A stretch of 51,939 nt of DNA from the NCBI GenBank assembly GCA_031263445.1, contig JAISFV010000057.1, forward strand, positions 1-51,939, written 5' to 3'. The DNA is from Synergistaceae bacterium (GTDB lineage: Bacteria > Synergistota > Synergistia > Synergistales > Synergistaceae). Below are positions 1 to 9,653 of the stretch, one piece after another. A program made the translations under genes and the position numbers. The first letter of the stretch is position 1. The number at the start of each line of letters is the position of its first letter. The notes under the pieces are model-generated. The model worked only from the letters and a program-made list of their open reading frames with translations, did no database searches and was not told the DNA's origin.

Positions 1-1394
1 ACCGCCAAGTCCGCTACGCTCGCTGCCGCCATGCGGATCATCGCGTCCCGCGCTTCCGTCGGCCCCATCTCCGCAGCCCCTGTATATCTCCTGAAGTTCT
101 CCTTTTCCTCGGCTGTCGCGTCCTCGCTCCACCAGCCGGCGCTGGTGTTGTTGTCGTGCGTGCCTGCGTAGACTACGCAGTTGCGCCTGTGGTGGTGCGG
201 GACGTAGGGGTTGGACGGCATTCGGTCTCCGAACGCGAAGTGCAGCACCTTCATCCCGGGCAGGGAGAAACTCTCCATCGCATCCATCACGTCATCCGTC
301 ATCACGCCCAGATCCTCGGCTATGAACGGCAGACGCCCGTTCTCGTCGGCAAAACAGTATTTCAGCGCGTTCAGAAAGTCCAGCCCCGGGCCGCTCCTCC
401 ACGCGCCGTTCACCGCCGTCTCCTCCTCCGCCGGTATTTCCCAGTAAGCCATCAACCCCCTGAAGTGGTCTATCCTCACCCTGTCGAGGTAACGCAGCGC
501 GTGACGGAAACGGCCCAGCCACCAGTAGTAGCCGTCATCCCTCATCCTCTCCCAACGATACACCGGGTTTCCCCACCTCTGCCCGGTCGCGCTGAAATAA
601 TCGGGCGGGACGCCTGTCACGCAGACAGGCCTGCCGTCCCCGTCAAGCCCGAACAGATCCTGATGTCCCCACACGTCCGCGCTGTCGAGGCCGACGTAGA
701 TCGGCATGTCGCCTATCAGCTCGACGCCCAGCTCCGCGCAGGCATCCTTCAATTCACGGAGCTGCTTGAAAAACAGGAACTGCGCGAATCTGTACGTGTC
801 CAGCATCCGGGCTACGCCCGGTTCCGCCTTGAACGGATCCAGGATGCGCCAGTCCCTTGCCCTGTACGGGGCAGGCCACTCGATCCAGGAGACGTCCCCG
901 ACCGTCCCCTTCAGGACGCAGAAAAGGACGTAGTCCTCCAGCCAATAGGCCTCCCGGGCGCAAAATTCCCAAAATTCGTCCGAGAGCGATTTGAAGCGAG
1001 TCTTGTACGCTTCATCTCTCCTGAAATTCTCATAGGCTTCGCTGACGATTTCCCGTTTGAGCGCGTAAGCGGCGTCAAAATCCACAGTGGAGAGCTTCTC
1101 CGCGCGGGCGGACGGCGTCTGGCTATGTCTGTCCCAAAGACCCCAGTCCGCCAGGGAATCGGGCGATATGAGAGCGATGTTGCCGGCGAATACGGACGGG
1201 CTGCTGTAAGGCGAGTGTCCGGACACTGGCGACGTCGGCCCCAGCGGGAGCATCTGCCACGCGCCGAACCCCGCGTCGGCCAGGAACGAGGCGAACTGGA
1301 CGGCGTCCTGCCCTACGTCTCCGATTCCGTACTTGCCAGGGAGACTCGAAATATGCGCCAGCATACCCAGTTTGCGAACACGGTTCTTTGCCAC
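1..1394 (-). CDS. malQ: 4-alpha-glucanotransferase (amylomaltase, GH77), 3' end cut off by the window edge
   Basis: Cytoplasmic enzyme that transfers alpha-1,4-glucan segments in maltodextrin or glycogen metabolism. About 464 residues are visible. The N-terminus carries SSLPGKYGIGDVG, and the three GH77 catalytic acids are in place: Asp309 in RIDHFRG, Glu360 in IAEDLG and Asp414 in THDNNT. Their spacing fits the roughly 500-residue Thermus-type amylomaltase, so about 35-40 C-terminal residues lie beyond base 1. The start is the GTG at 1394: a stop codon lies directly upstream in frame and a GGGGGT Shine-Dalgarno (SD) sequence precedes it. A TATAAT box on the minus strand at 1439-1444 could be the -10, giving a leader of about 40 nt; no good -35 is visible. 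No other glycogen gene is in the window. Confidence 0.93.
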   Translation of the reverse strand, partial: MAKNRVRKLGMLAHISSLPGKYGIGDVGQDAVQFASFLADAGFGAWQMLPLGPTSPVSGHSPYSSPSVFAGNIALISPDSLADWGLWDRHSQTPSARAEKLSTVDFDAAYALKREIVSEAYENFRRDEAYKTRFKSLSDEFWEFCAREAYWLEDYVLFCVLKGTVGDVSWIEWPAPYRARDWRILDPFKAEPGVARMLDTYRFAQFLFFKQLRELKDACAELGVELIGDMPIYVGLDSADVWGHQDLFGLDGDGRPVCVTGVPPDYFSATGQRWGNPVYRWERMRDDGYYWWLGRFRHALRYLDRVRIDHFRGLMAYWEIPAEEETAVNGAWRSGPGLDFLNALKYCFADENGRLPFIAEDLGVMTDDVMDAMESFSLPGMKVLHFAFGDRMPSNPYVPHHHRRNCVVYAGTHDNNTSAGWWSEDATAEEKENFRRYTGAAEMGPTEARDAMIRMAAASVADLA

Positions 1395-1488
1395 TCAGAC
1401 AACCCCCATCTGGTATCTTTATTCGCGGTGCTTTCGCGATTATATTTTATCGTCAAAAACGCAGCCCATTGGCGAAATTTTCAAACGC

Positions 1489-2418
1489 CTACTCTATTCT
1501 AAGGCTTTGATCAGTTTCGTAAAGCCTGATGAGTGCATTATATTTTTCTATTATCCGGCGTATTACAGGTTCCCGTTCGGCTTCGGCGAATTTCCCTAAT
1601 TCGTAAAAATTTCCAGATAGGAAGCGTTCGGCATCGTAAATATCAACGCGTTCTGCTATTTCAAATTGCTCGGAAAGTCCTTCGGCAATTTGCACACCCC
1701 TGCCAATGGTCATTAAAAGAGGGCGAAGGCCTGCTTCGAGATTTTGCCTACATTTACGCATGACCGCTTCCCCAGGGAATGTCGTAACGTGAATTGAAAC
1801 ATCACCGAGCAGGAAGTCTCCCGTCCTGCCGGACTGTTCGTCCGCGACGTTAGCTCCATGGTGTTCGACCGCGCCGTCAGTCAAAATATCCAGTTTCGCT
1901 CCCACAAGGTGTTGCAGGATAGTCCCCACGATCATAGTCCCTTGGCTCTCTTTCTGACGTCGTTTGGCTTGTTGTAATAGATCTCTGACCACCATGCTCA
2001 TTGATTTAGACGGGTCAAGATGTAATTTAAGCGGCTTACTGGAGAAAAAAGCCTTTACCAGTTCCACCCAAAACGACTCTATCATTTTTAACTCTTCCGG
2101 GCTTGGATCCAGTTCGTTCAGGAAAGCCACGAACACCTGCATGTTGCCAATGCTCCCGCGGCTCGTCCTGCCGCCTTCCTCAGCTAACACCTGGGTAATT
2201 CCATGATCAGCCAATATGGACTGAACCTGCGATTTGCCCAACGTAGAGACTTGGCCCCCTTTCTCAGTGAGGAGAGAGTCAGGGTTTAGCGGTACGCCAT
2301 TTTTAAGGGCGTAACGTGTAACGGTAAGCCCGACGCATAGAGGCCCCTTTGACCCTTTGCCGAGGAATTTACTGCTTTCGATAAATTCGTCAAACCGCTT
2401 CTTGATGTTTTTCGTCAT
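1489..2418 (-). CDS. DUF4928 family protein, putative restriction endonuclease of a type II R-M unit
   Basis: A 309-residue protein that I recognise as DUF4928, a family usually encoded next to a C5-cytosine methylase and annotated as a candidate restriction enzyme. Family-like segments are GPLCVGLTVTRYALKNG, EEGGRTSRGSIGNMQ and a C-terminal half containing TGDFLLGDVSIHVTTFPGEAV, which resembles a nuclease-core strand pattern (D...hhhh). I cannot prove the catalytic residues. Its start overlaps the end of the methyltransferase by 29 bases on the same strand, so the two are translationally linked. Base composition is clearly more AT-rich than the flanking malQ and gyrB, consistent with horizontal transfer. 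Nuclease function is inferred from family and neighbour only. Confidence 0.8.
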   Translation of the reverse strand: MTKNIKKRFDEFIESSKFLGKGSKGPLCVGLTVTRYALKNGVPLNPDSLLTEKGGQVSTLGKSQVQSILADHGITQVLAEEGGRTSRGSIGNMQVFVAFLNELDPSPEELKMIESFWVELVKAFFSSKPLKLHLDPSKSMSMVVRDLLQQAKRRQKESQGTMIVGTILQHLVGAKLDILTDGAVEHHGANVADEQSGRTGDFLLGDVSIHVTTFPGEAVMRKCRQNLEAGLRPLLMTIGRGVQIAEGLSEQFEIAERVDIYDAERFLSGNFYELGKFAEAEREPVIRRIIEKYNALIRLYETDQSLRIE

Positions 2419-3508
2419 TCTTAGTGAGCTTTGCCGCCAGTGGGTAAAGCAAGTGTTTCGCGAGATATTTCACTACCGGCAATGCTACCGCGTCGCCCAT
2501 TGCCATATATCCGTCCAGGTATGTCCCTGGTAATTTGTATGATTCTGGCGCGCCCATCAACCTAGCGGCTTCCCTTGCGGTTATGAATCGTATTTTCAAT
2601 CCATCCGCAGTTTTAAAGATAAGTATCTGTTTACTGCTCCCTCCGCGCGGGGTTCTCAGGCAGCCGGCTATTCCGTCATAACGTATCTCAAGGACCTGCC
2701 GCCCTTTTCTAGTCCTTTTATACCCTGCCGCCACTAAATTTGAACCAGCTAAAAAATGATTCAAGTGTCCTTCAGGCACAAGTCTGAGATTGTGATCCTG
2801 CCACTCTTTTCGTGGGAACGGGGCGTCTTTTTCCAGACAATTTTCAAGGGATATTTTCGATTCTCGGGGTTCTGGCAGATGCCACCATGCCCAACTGCTT
2901 AATTGAGTCGATAACTCAAGTAAAATTTTCGATGATTGCGTCCATGACGGCCCCCTGGCTAGTAAACTATCAATGAGGGCACCTCTCTTTTGGGCCGCCA
3001 CGACAAAGATCCTTGCCCTTGATTGCGGCAGAAATATTTTGGCGTCCAGCAACAACGGGCCAACCACATATCCTCGCTCAGTCAAAGCATTGTGAAGATC
3101 GGCATAGTGCGCTCCTCCCTTTGAGGAGATGAGCCCTTGGACGTTTTCGGCGACAAGTATCGGCGGCAGTTCGCGAAGTTCATCTATCACCCTCAGCCAT
3201 TCCCAGACCAATCCGCTCCGCGAGGCGTATATCCCTTCTATTTTCCCGGCCAGGGACAAGTCCTGACAGGGGAAACTCGCCCACGCCAGCGTAACGTGTG
3301 GGAGCCGCTCGCCCTTGATGTTTTTTATGTCCTCGCAAACGAGGTGGGCGTCTCCATGATTAGCCCTGTATGTCGTCGCCTTTTTTGCGGAGATGTCATT
3401 GGCCCACGCTACATTGAAATAAGGATACAAGGCTTCCGTGACCAGCCCGGAACCTGCAAAAAAATCTATAGCGTAAAACGGTGTCACGCCGCGCTTTTTA
3501 TCTCCCAT
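2390..3508 (-). CDS. DNA (cytosine-5-)-methyltransferase
   Basis: A 372-residue C5-cytosine DNA methylase of a type II restriction-modification unit. Motif order is complete: I (IDFFAGSGLVTEAL) near the N-terminus, IV with catalytic Cys81 in ASFPCQDLSL, VI (VAENVQG), VIII (LPQSRARIFVV), a target-recognition region of about 100 residues, and IX/X near the end (MGDAVALPVVKYLAKHL). I place the start at the ATG at 3508 because a GAGG SD lies 7 nt upstream; an ATG at 3595 would add 29 residues that overlap the relic of another methylase. The 3' end overlaps the DUF4928 gene. The recognition sequence cannot be read from the protein. The AT-rich composition suggests acquisition. Confidence 0.93.
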   Translation of the reverse strand: MGDKKRGVTPFYAIDFFAGSGLVTEALYPYFNVAWANDISAKKATTYRANHGDAHLVCEDIKNIKGERLPHVTLAWASFPCQDLSLAGKIEGIYASRSGLVWEWLRVIDELRELPPILVAENVQGLISSKGGAHYADLHNALTERGYVVGPLLLDAKIFLPQSRARIFVVAAQKRGALIDSLLARGPSWTQSSKILLELSTQLSSWAWWHLPEPRESKISLENCLEKDAPFPRKEWQDHNLRLVPEGHLNHFLAGSNLVAAGYKRTRKGRQVLEIRYDGIAGCLRTPRGGSSKQILIFKTADGLKIRFITAREAARLMGAPESYKLPGTYLDGYMAMGDAVALPVVKYLAKHLLYPLAAKLTKNDEKHQEAV

Positions 3509-3605
3509 CTTCTGACCTCGTTTAATTTCAGCGAACCCTGATGCCGCGTTGCTGTATTTGTGTACATCATACCCGAATTTCAGACATGGCGTCAACTCGG
3601 GTAAA

Positions 3606-3732
3606 CAACCTCCGCAGGTTGTTAGTGCGGCTTACTATGGCATACCACAGAATCGTATGCGCTGGCTCATTGCAGAAACACGTTGCGGTAAGCATACAGG
3701 AGATTGCCGAGCGCATAAAAGCGTCACTCTGA
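3606..3732 (+). pseudogene. Relic of a second C5-cytosine methyltransferase (motif VIII plus C-terminus, TRD deleted, frame shifted)
   Basis: On the plus strand, bases 3606-3677 read QPPQVVSAAYYGIPQNRMRW and onward LIA, a recognisable motif VIII block of C5 methylases (usual form AADYGVPQNRxR). In the next frame, bases 3676-3732 read KHVAVSIQEIAERIKASL followed by a stop, which looks like the motif X/C-terminal helix (usual form GNAVPVPVAEAIAxRI). Everything expected between them, including the target-recognition region, is missing and the frame differs. I therefore read it as an internally deleted remnant, transcribed opposite to the intact methylase. A perfect 8-bp inverted repeat (AACAACCT CCGC AGGTTGTT, 3604-3623) overlaps its left end. 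Similarity is judged by eye. Confidence 0.55.
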
Positions 3733-3820
3733 AACTGTTTACCGCTGGAAATTATCGCAATCCCGATTCTGCTATAATGGCCTCTGTACAACGGGGATCA
3801 GGGCGAAAGGTAGACGCCCG

Positions 3821-3917
3821 CAAATCCGCGCCGAACGATATTTTGCCGTTTGAGAAGAGAGGCGCAAGAGGGCTTGAATCTCCACCCTTAGGGTACCTGG
3901 CTGTAAATCAGCCTTTT
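3821..3917 (-). repeat. Intergenic repeat family, copy 1 (inverted)
   Basis: Read on the minus strand it starts GGCTGATTTAC, then has GGTACCCTAAGGGTGGAGATT, a GC-rich middle and the AAACGGCAAAATATCGTT hairpin-like block. This is the same order as the other copies of the about 100-bp family (13505, 25334, 33689, 36471, 39151, 44619). The right terminus is eroded (GCGCGGATT instead of GCGAATTAATCAGCG). It sits between the methylase relic and the remB-gyrB genes. Confidence 0.7.
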
Positions 3918-3951
3918 CACAAAATAAATATTTTCAGTCCCGAGTGAATGG

Positions 3952-3957
3952 TATAAT
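3952..3957 (+). promoter_or_regulatory. Candidate -10 box of the remB-gyrB operon
   Basis: Perfect TATAAT immediately before the GGAGGGG of the remB-like gene. No good -35 is visible (best is TTTTCA at 3931-3936, only 15 nt away). A start site 6-7 nt downstream would fall at about 3963-3964, so the transcript would have almost no leader. Confidence 0.45.
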
Positions 3958-3972
3958 GGAGGGGTGGAGATT

Positions 3973-6137
<2,165 letters not shown>

Positions 6138-6144
6138 GCGGCGC

Positions 6145-6663
6145 GTGGCGATGCCGCAGGGCGGGGCGGGATACGACCGCCCTGGGTGGGACGCTTACTT
6201 CATGGCCATGGCGATGATCGCATCGACCAGGACTACGTGTCTGCGCCGAGGGGTGGGGGCCGTCATCGTGTCAGGGAACAGGATACTGGCGACCGGGTAC
6301 AACGGATCCCCGTCCGGCGCCAGGCACTGCGCTGAAGCAGGCTGCATCAGACGGCAGCTCGGCGTCCCGTCGGGGCAGAGGCATGAAATGTGCAGGGGGG
6401 CGCACGCCGAGATGAACGCCATAGCCCAGGCCGCCGCCTCCGGGACGGCAATAAGCGGCTGTTCCGTCTACACGACCGTCGAGCCGTGCTCCATCTGCTG
6501 CAAGAGCATCATAAACGCGGGCTGCAAGCGCGTCGTCTACATGAGGGAGTACCCGGACGGGCTATCGCGGGCGCTCTTTGCTGAGAGCGGCGTCCTGTGC
6601 GAGCAATACCTCGACCGCGACAAGATCCGCGAGATCCTTGGCAAGGCGGTCGCTGACGTTTAG
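6145..6663 (+). CDS. dCMP deaminase
   Basis: Cytosolic zinc enzyme that deaminates dCMP to dUMP to supply dTMP synthesis. The 172 residues contain the deaminase signature HAEMNAI, and PCSICCKSIINAG with the two zinc cysteines. They also contain the CxxG/CR insert typical of deoxycytidylate deaminases (CAEAGC, MCRGAHAE). The start is GTG 6145 or ATG 6151; both are in frame and I list the longer. It follows gyrB by 7 nt and precedes an HD hydrolase by 16 nt, so it is probably the third gene of that operon. Confidence 0.92.
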   Translation: MAMPQGGAGYDRPGWDAYFMAMAMIASTRTTCLRRGVGAVIVSGNRILATGYNGSPSGARHCAEAGCIRRQLGVPSGQRHEMCRGAHAEMNAIAQAAASGTAISGCSVYTTVEPCSICCKSIINAGCKRVVYMREYPDGLSRALFAESGVLCEQYLDRDKIREILGKAVADV

Positions 6664-6679
6664 GGAGGGTTGTGCCGGC

Positions 6680-7255
6680 ATGAGATTTTCACGTGACGAG
6701 TCTGTGGAGTTCTTCAAGAAACACAACAAGGATGACGTGTACTTCAAGCACGCGCTCTCTGTGGAGGCGGCCATGCGCCACTTCGCCCGCCACTACGGGG
6801 AGGACGAGGAGCTGTGGGCCAGGGTCGGCCTGCTTCACGACATCGACTGGGAGACGACGCAGTCCGTGGAGAACGGACACCCCGTAAAGGGCGGCGAAAT
6901 GCTCCGCGAAGCGGGCTACGACGAGGCGTTCATCCGCGCCGTGCTCTCCCACGGCTGGGATTTTTCCGGCGTGGAGCCAATATCGACGATGGAGAGGACG
7001 CTGTTCGCGATAGACGAGCTCACGGGGTTCGTGACGGCCGTGGCGCTCGTCCGCCCTGGCAAGTCCCTCCGCGACCTCGAGGTGAAGTCCGTCAAGAAAA
7101 AATGGAAGGACAAGGCATTCGCGCGCGGTGTCGACAGAGGGGTGATAGAGCGCGGCGCAAAGATGATGGGCGAACCGCTGGAGTGGCTCATCGAAAACAC
7201 TATCGCAGCGCTCAGGCCCGTTGAAAGGGAAATAGGGCTTGGCATAGGCTCATAA
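6680..7255 (+). CDS. HD-domain hydrolase
   Basis: 191-residue protein of the HD phosphohydrolase superfamily. The metal-binding HD pair is in LLHDIDWE, preceded by FKHALSVEAAMRHFA (first histidine) and followed by AVLSHGWD and AIDELTGFVTAVALV (distal Asp). This is the layout of small HDIG-type proteins. The substrate is unknown. The start is ATG 6680 with AGGGAGGG 10 nt upstream; an earlier in-frame start would run into the deaminase. Last gene of the remB-gyrB-deaminase run. Confidence 0.8.
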   Translation: MRFSRDESVEFFKKHNKDDVYFKHALSVEAAMRHFARHYGEDEELWARVGLLHDIDWETTQSVENGHPVKGGEMLREAGYDEAFIRAVLSHGWDFSGVEPISTMERTLFAIDELTGFVTAVALVRPGKSLRDLEVKSVKKKWKDKAFARGVDRGVIERGAKMMGEPLEWLIENTIAALRPVEREIGLGIGS

Positions 7256-7419
7256 TTGTGTAAAATAATGTAATTGAACCGGCAGTCACTTCACCGGATA
7301 CGCTGTACTGCTGATGCGTCTGTGTTTATTTTGCCGCATTATTGTGAAAGATTTCATCGAAAATAACAACATAGCGGTGTCGGTATTTGCGGACATATTT
7401 TTTGAGGAGGTTACCAATT

Positions 7420-8058
7420 ATGTCGATCAATCTCATCCTTGCTGATGACCACCCGCTCACACGCGCCGGACTCATGGCCTACCTGGCGAAGGAGCAGGAT
7501 TTCAACGTAGTCGGGGAGTACGCGGACGGGGAGTCCGCCTGGAACGGCATCAAGGAGCTGACGCCACAGGTCGCGCTGCTGGACATCAGGATGCCAGGCC
7601 TCGACGGAGTATCCATAACCAGGAAGATCAAGGAAGAGGGCTTGCCGGTAATACCCCTTATGCTGACGAGCTATGACGCGCAGCAGTATGTCCTCTCGTC
7701 CCTCCGGGCCGGCGCCAGGGGCTACGTTCTCAAATCATCGACGGCCGACACGCTCTCAAGGGCCATCCGCATAGTGGCCCGCGGTGGCCTGTACCTCGAC
7801 AGCGAGGTCGCCAGCACGGTCGAGGAGGGTGAGAACATGTCGCCGGAGCCGATCTCGGCCAGGGAGAGGGAGGTCTTGCTCCTGGCGGCCAAGGGGCTCT
7901 CCGGCAAGGAGATCGCCTCGCAGCTCTTCATCAGCGAGAGGACGGTACAGACACACCTGGCGTCCATCTACGACAAGCTGGGCGCGCGCAACAAGACCGA
8001 GTCGATGCTTCTCGCGCTGAAATACGGAGTCGTAATGCTGGAGGAACTGCTCGACTAA
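7420..8058 (+). CDS. NarL/DegU-type response regulator
   Basis: 212-residue two-component regulator. Receiver domain at the N-terminus (LILADDHPLTRAGL, phospho-acceptor Asp55 in LLDIRMPGLDG, conserved Lys in GYVLKSS), then a LuxR-type HTH at the C-terminus (SAREREVLLLAAKGLSGKEIA...SERTVQTHLASIYDKLGARNKTE). The start is ATG 7420, seven nt after GAGGAGG. It lies 25 nt upstream of its histidine kinase and is almost certainly co-transcribed with it. The target genes are unknown; the nearest downstream candidate is the unknown membrane protein at 9650. Confidence 0.93.
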   Translation: MSINLILADDHPLTRAGLMAYLAKEQDFNVVGEYADGESAWNGIKELTPQVALLDIRMPGLDGVSITRKIKEEGLPVIPLMLTSYDAQQYVLSSLRAGARGYVLKSSTADTLSRAIRIVARGGLYLDSEVASTVEEGENMSPEPISAREREVLLLAAKGLSGKEIASQLFISERTVQTHLASIYDKLGARNKTESMLLALKYGVVMLEELLD

Positions 8059-8083
8059 TAAGACCTGGGGGGGAACGGTTCTT

Positions 8084-9454
8084 TTGAAGCAAAAAAGCCG
8101 GCTCTTTTACCTGGCTTTATCGGTCTGTATGCCGCCAATCGGCATCATGCTGCTCGCGGCAATGGATCTCGTATACTCCCATGAAAATATGGAGACGCTG
8201 GCGAGGTCTTATGTCGAAAACTTCACAGAGATCATGGTAGCCCGCATCGAAAGGGGCGGCGACAGTTTCCTCCAGGGGCTGAGGATCGCGGGCGAGGACG
8301 GCAAGAACTTCTCAGGGCTGCATACTTATATGACGCTTGGCCGCATCCCGGGGTCGGTGCTCGTCCTTGACTCGGAAGGCGCGTTCCTGTACGGTTCGTC
8401 CAGCCTCATGGATCTGATAAAGACGAACGGCGGCGAACTCCCCGTGGGCATTGCGAAATCCCTTTACAGCGACAGCCGCGAACGGTTCACCGTCTGCGCC
8501 TATCCCGCCTTTTTCGACAAGTATACCGTCGTCGGGGCGATATCCTGGCTCGACATGCCGCAATCGACCGTGCGCTTTTACTTCATCTGGCCGTATCTCG
8601 CGGGCTTCATGGGCATCTGGGGGGCCGTCTCGATATGGAGGCTCTGGAAACTCGTCTTAATGCCCCTGGGCAAGCTGGAGCAGGAGATGTCCTCGCTCAG
8701 GTGGGGGGAGGAGCTTCCCTCGGAGAACGCAGAGGACGCGTTTTTCGAGCTCCGCAAGCTGCGTTCGTCCTTTACTCGCGTAGCGCAGGACGCCGTGAAC
8801 AGGGTGTCCATCATCAAGACATGCATGAACGACATGGTCTCCGTAGCGGAGGCGGAGCGCACGAAGATATCGCGCGATATCCACGACGGCCCGCTCCAGG
8901 ACGTGACTGCGCTCATACAGCGCATCCATCTGGCCAAGCTGCCAGACAACGCGCCGGAGGACACGGCCCGCGAGCTCGACCTCGCTGAGAAGATAGCGAT
9001 GGCGACGGTGAGGGAGATGCGGGGCCTCTGCGACTTCCTGAACCCGCCATGGCTCGAGCTGGGCCTCCAGCAAGCGCTCACCGAGCTGACGGAGCGTCAG
9101 GCTTCGCAGTACGGCGTGCAGATATTCCTTGACATAGACGAGGAGACGGAGTTCTCGGAGTCGATCACCCTCTCATTTTTCCGCGTAGTCCAGGAGGCCG
9201 TCACGAACTCGGTACGACACGGCGAAGCAAAGAATATCTGGGTTGACGTGAGGCGGGACGAAAAGGGCTACGAACTCGTCATCCAGGACGACGGGCACGG
9301 CTTCGACACGTACAAGAGCGGCACCGCTGAACTCCGCGTCGAGGGGCATCGCGGCCTGTCTAACATGGAAGAGCGAATGGCGATAGTGGGCGGGCGCCTC
9401 AAGGTCATCTCCTACCCGGGAGAGGGTACCTGCATAAGGGGGCTAATCCCATAA
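8084..9454 (+). CDS. Sensor histidine kinase, HisKA_3 (NarX/DegS type)
   Basis: 456-residue membrane kinase. Transmembrane segment 1 covers about residues 6-27 (LFYLALSVCMPPIGIMLLAA). An extracytoplasmic sensor region of about 130 residues follows, then transmembrane segment 2 (FYFIWPYLAGFMGIWGAVSIW). The HisKA_3 dimerisation helix has phospho-acceptor His267 in RDIHDGPLQD, and the HATPase domain has VVQEAVTNSVRHG, DDGHGFD and GHRGLSNMEERM. The start is TTG 8084 behind GGGGGGGA at 9 nt spacing. Partner of the response regulator just upstream. The sensed signal cannot be inferred. Confidence 0.93.
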   Translation: MKQKSRLFYLALSVCMPPIGIMLLAAMDLVYSHENMETLARSYVENFTEIMVARIERGGDSFLQGLRIAGEDGKNFSGLHTYMTLGRIPGSVLVLDSEGAFLYGSSSLMDLIKTNGGELPVGIAKSLYSDSRERFTVCAYPAFFDKYTVVGAISWLDMPQSTVRFYFIWPYLAGFMGIWGAVSIWRLWKLVLMPLGKLEQEMSSLRWGEELPSENAEDAFFELRKLRSSFTRVAQDAVNRVSIIKTCMNDMVSVAEAERTKISRDIHDGPLQDVTALIQRIHLAKLPDNAPEDTARELDLAEKIAMATVREMRGLCDFLNPPWLELGLQQALTELTERQASQYGVQIFLDIDEETEFSESITLSFFRVVQEAVTNSVRHGEAKNIWVDVRRDEKGYELVIQDDGHGFDTYKSGTAELRVEGHRGLSNMEERMAIVGGRLKVISYPGEGTCIRGLIP

Positions 9455-9488
9455 GCACAGGACGGCCTCGGCGTTGAGGATCGCGTCT

Positions 9489-9513
9489 GACGATAAATCA
9501 GCTTTCTTGAGCT
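9489..9513 (-). repeat. Partial copy (left end) of the intergenic repeat family
   Basis: On the minus strand it reads AAGCTGATTTATCGTCAGAC, matching the left terminus of the about 100-bp family; the rest is absent. It lies just after the histidine kinase. Confidence 0.5.
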
Positions 9514-9532
9514 ACAGAGCCGCATTTCCATG

Positions 9533-9560
9533 TTGAAAAAAAGCTATAACAACTTATACT
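9533..9560 (+). promoter_or_regulatory. Sigma-70-like promoter upstream of the leader ORF and unknown membrane protein
   Basis: TTGAAA (9533-9538), a 16-nt spacer and TATACT (9555-9560). It would start transcription near 9567, giving a leader of about 24 nt before the ATG at 9591. Confidence 0.6.
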
Positions 9561-9590
9561 TGTCTTCATAACGCTTGAGGAGGCCTTATT

Positions 9591-9653
9591 ATGCCTGTCA
9601 GTAACACCGTTTTTTGTGGAATGTCCGCCCGTCTGCCCAGGAGCGGGTCATGA
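9591..9653 (+). CDS. 20-residue leader ORF overlapping the next gene
   Basis: ATG 9591 is preceded by GAGGAGG at 7-8 nt and encodes MPVSNTVFCGMSARLPRSGS, then TGA. The stop overlaps the ATG of the following gene in the classic ATGA arrangement, so translation of the short frame would feed ribosomes to the long one. It has no similarity that I recognise and no run of regulatory codons. It could be a leader for translational coupling, a microprotein, or an artefact of an upstream SD. Confidence 0.45.
   Translation: MPVSNTVFCGMSARLPRSGS

Noticed and set aside
156-1502. 448-codon plus-strand reading frame
   Set aside because: It is antisense to malQ, whose minus-strand translation has all GH77 catalytic motifs; the plus frame is low-complexity Arg/Pro/His-rich with no family resemblance.
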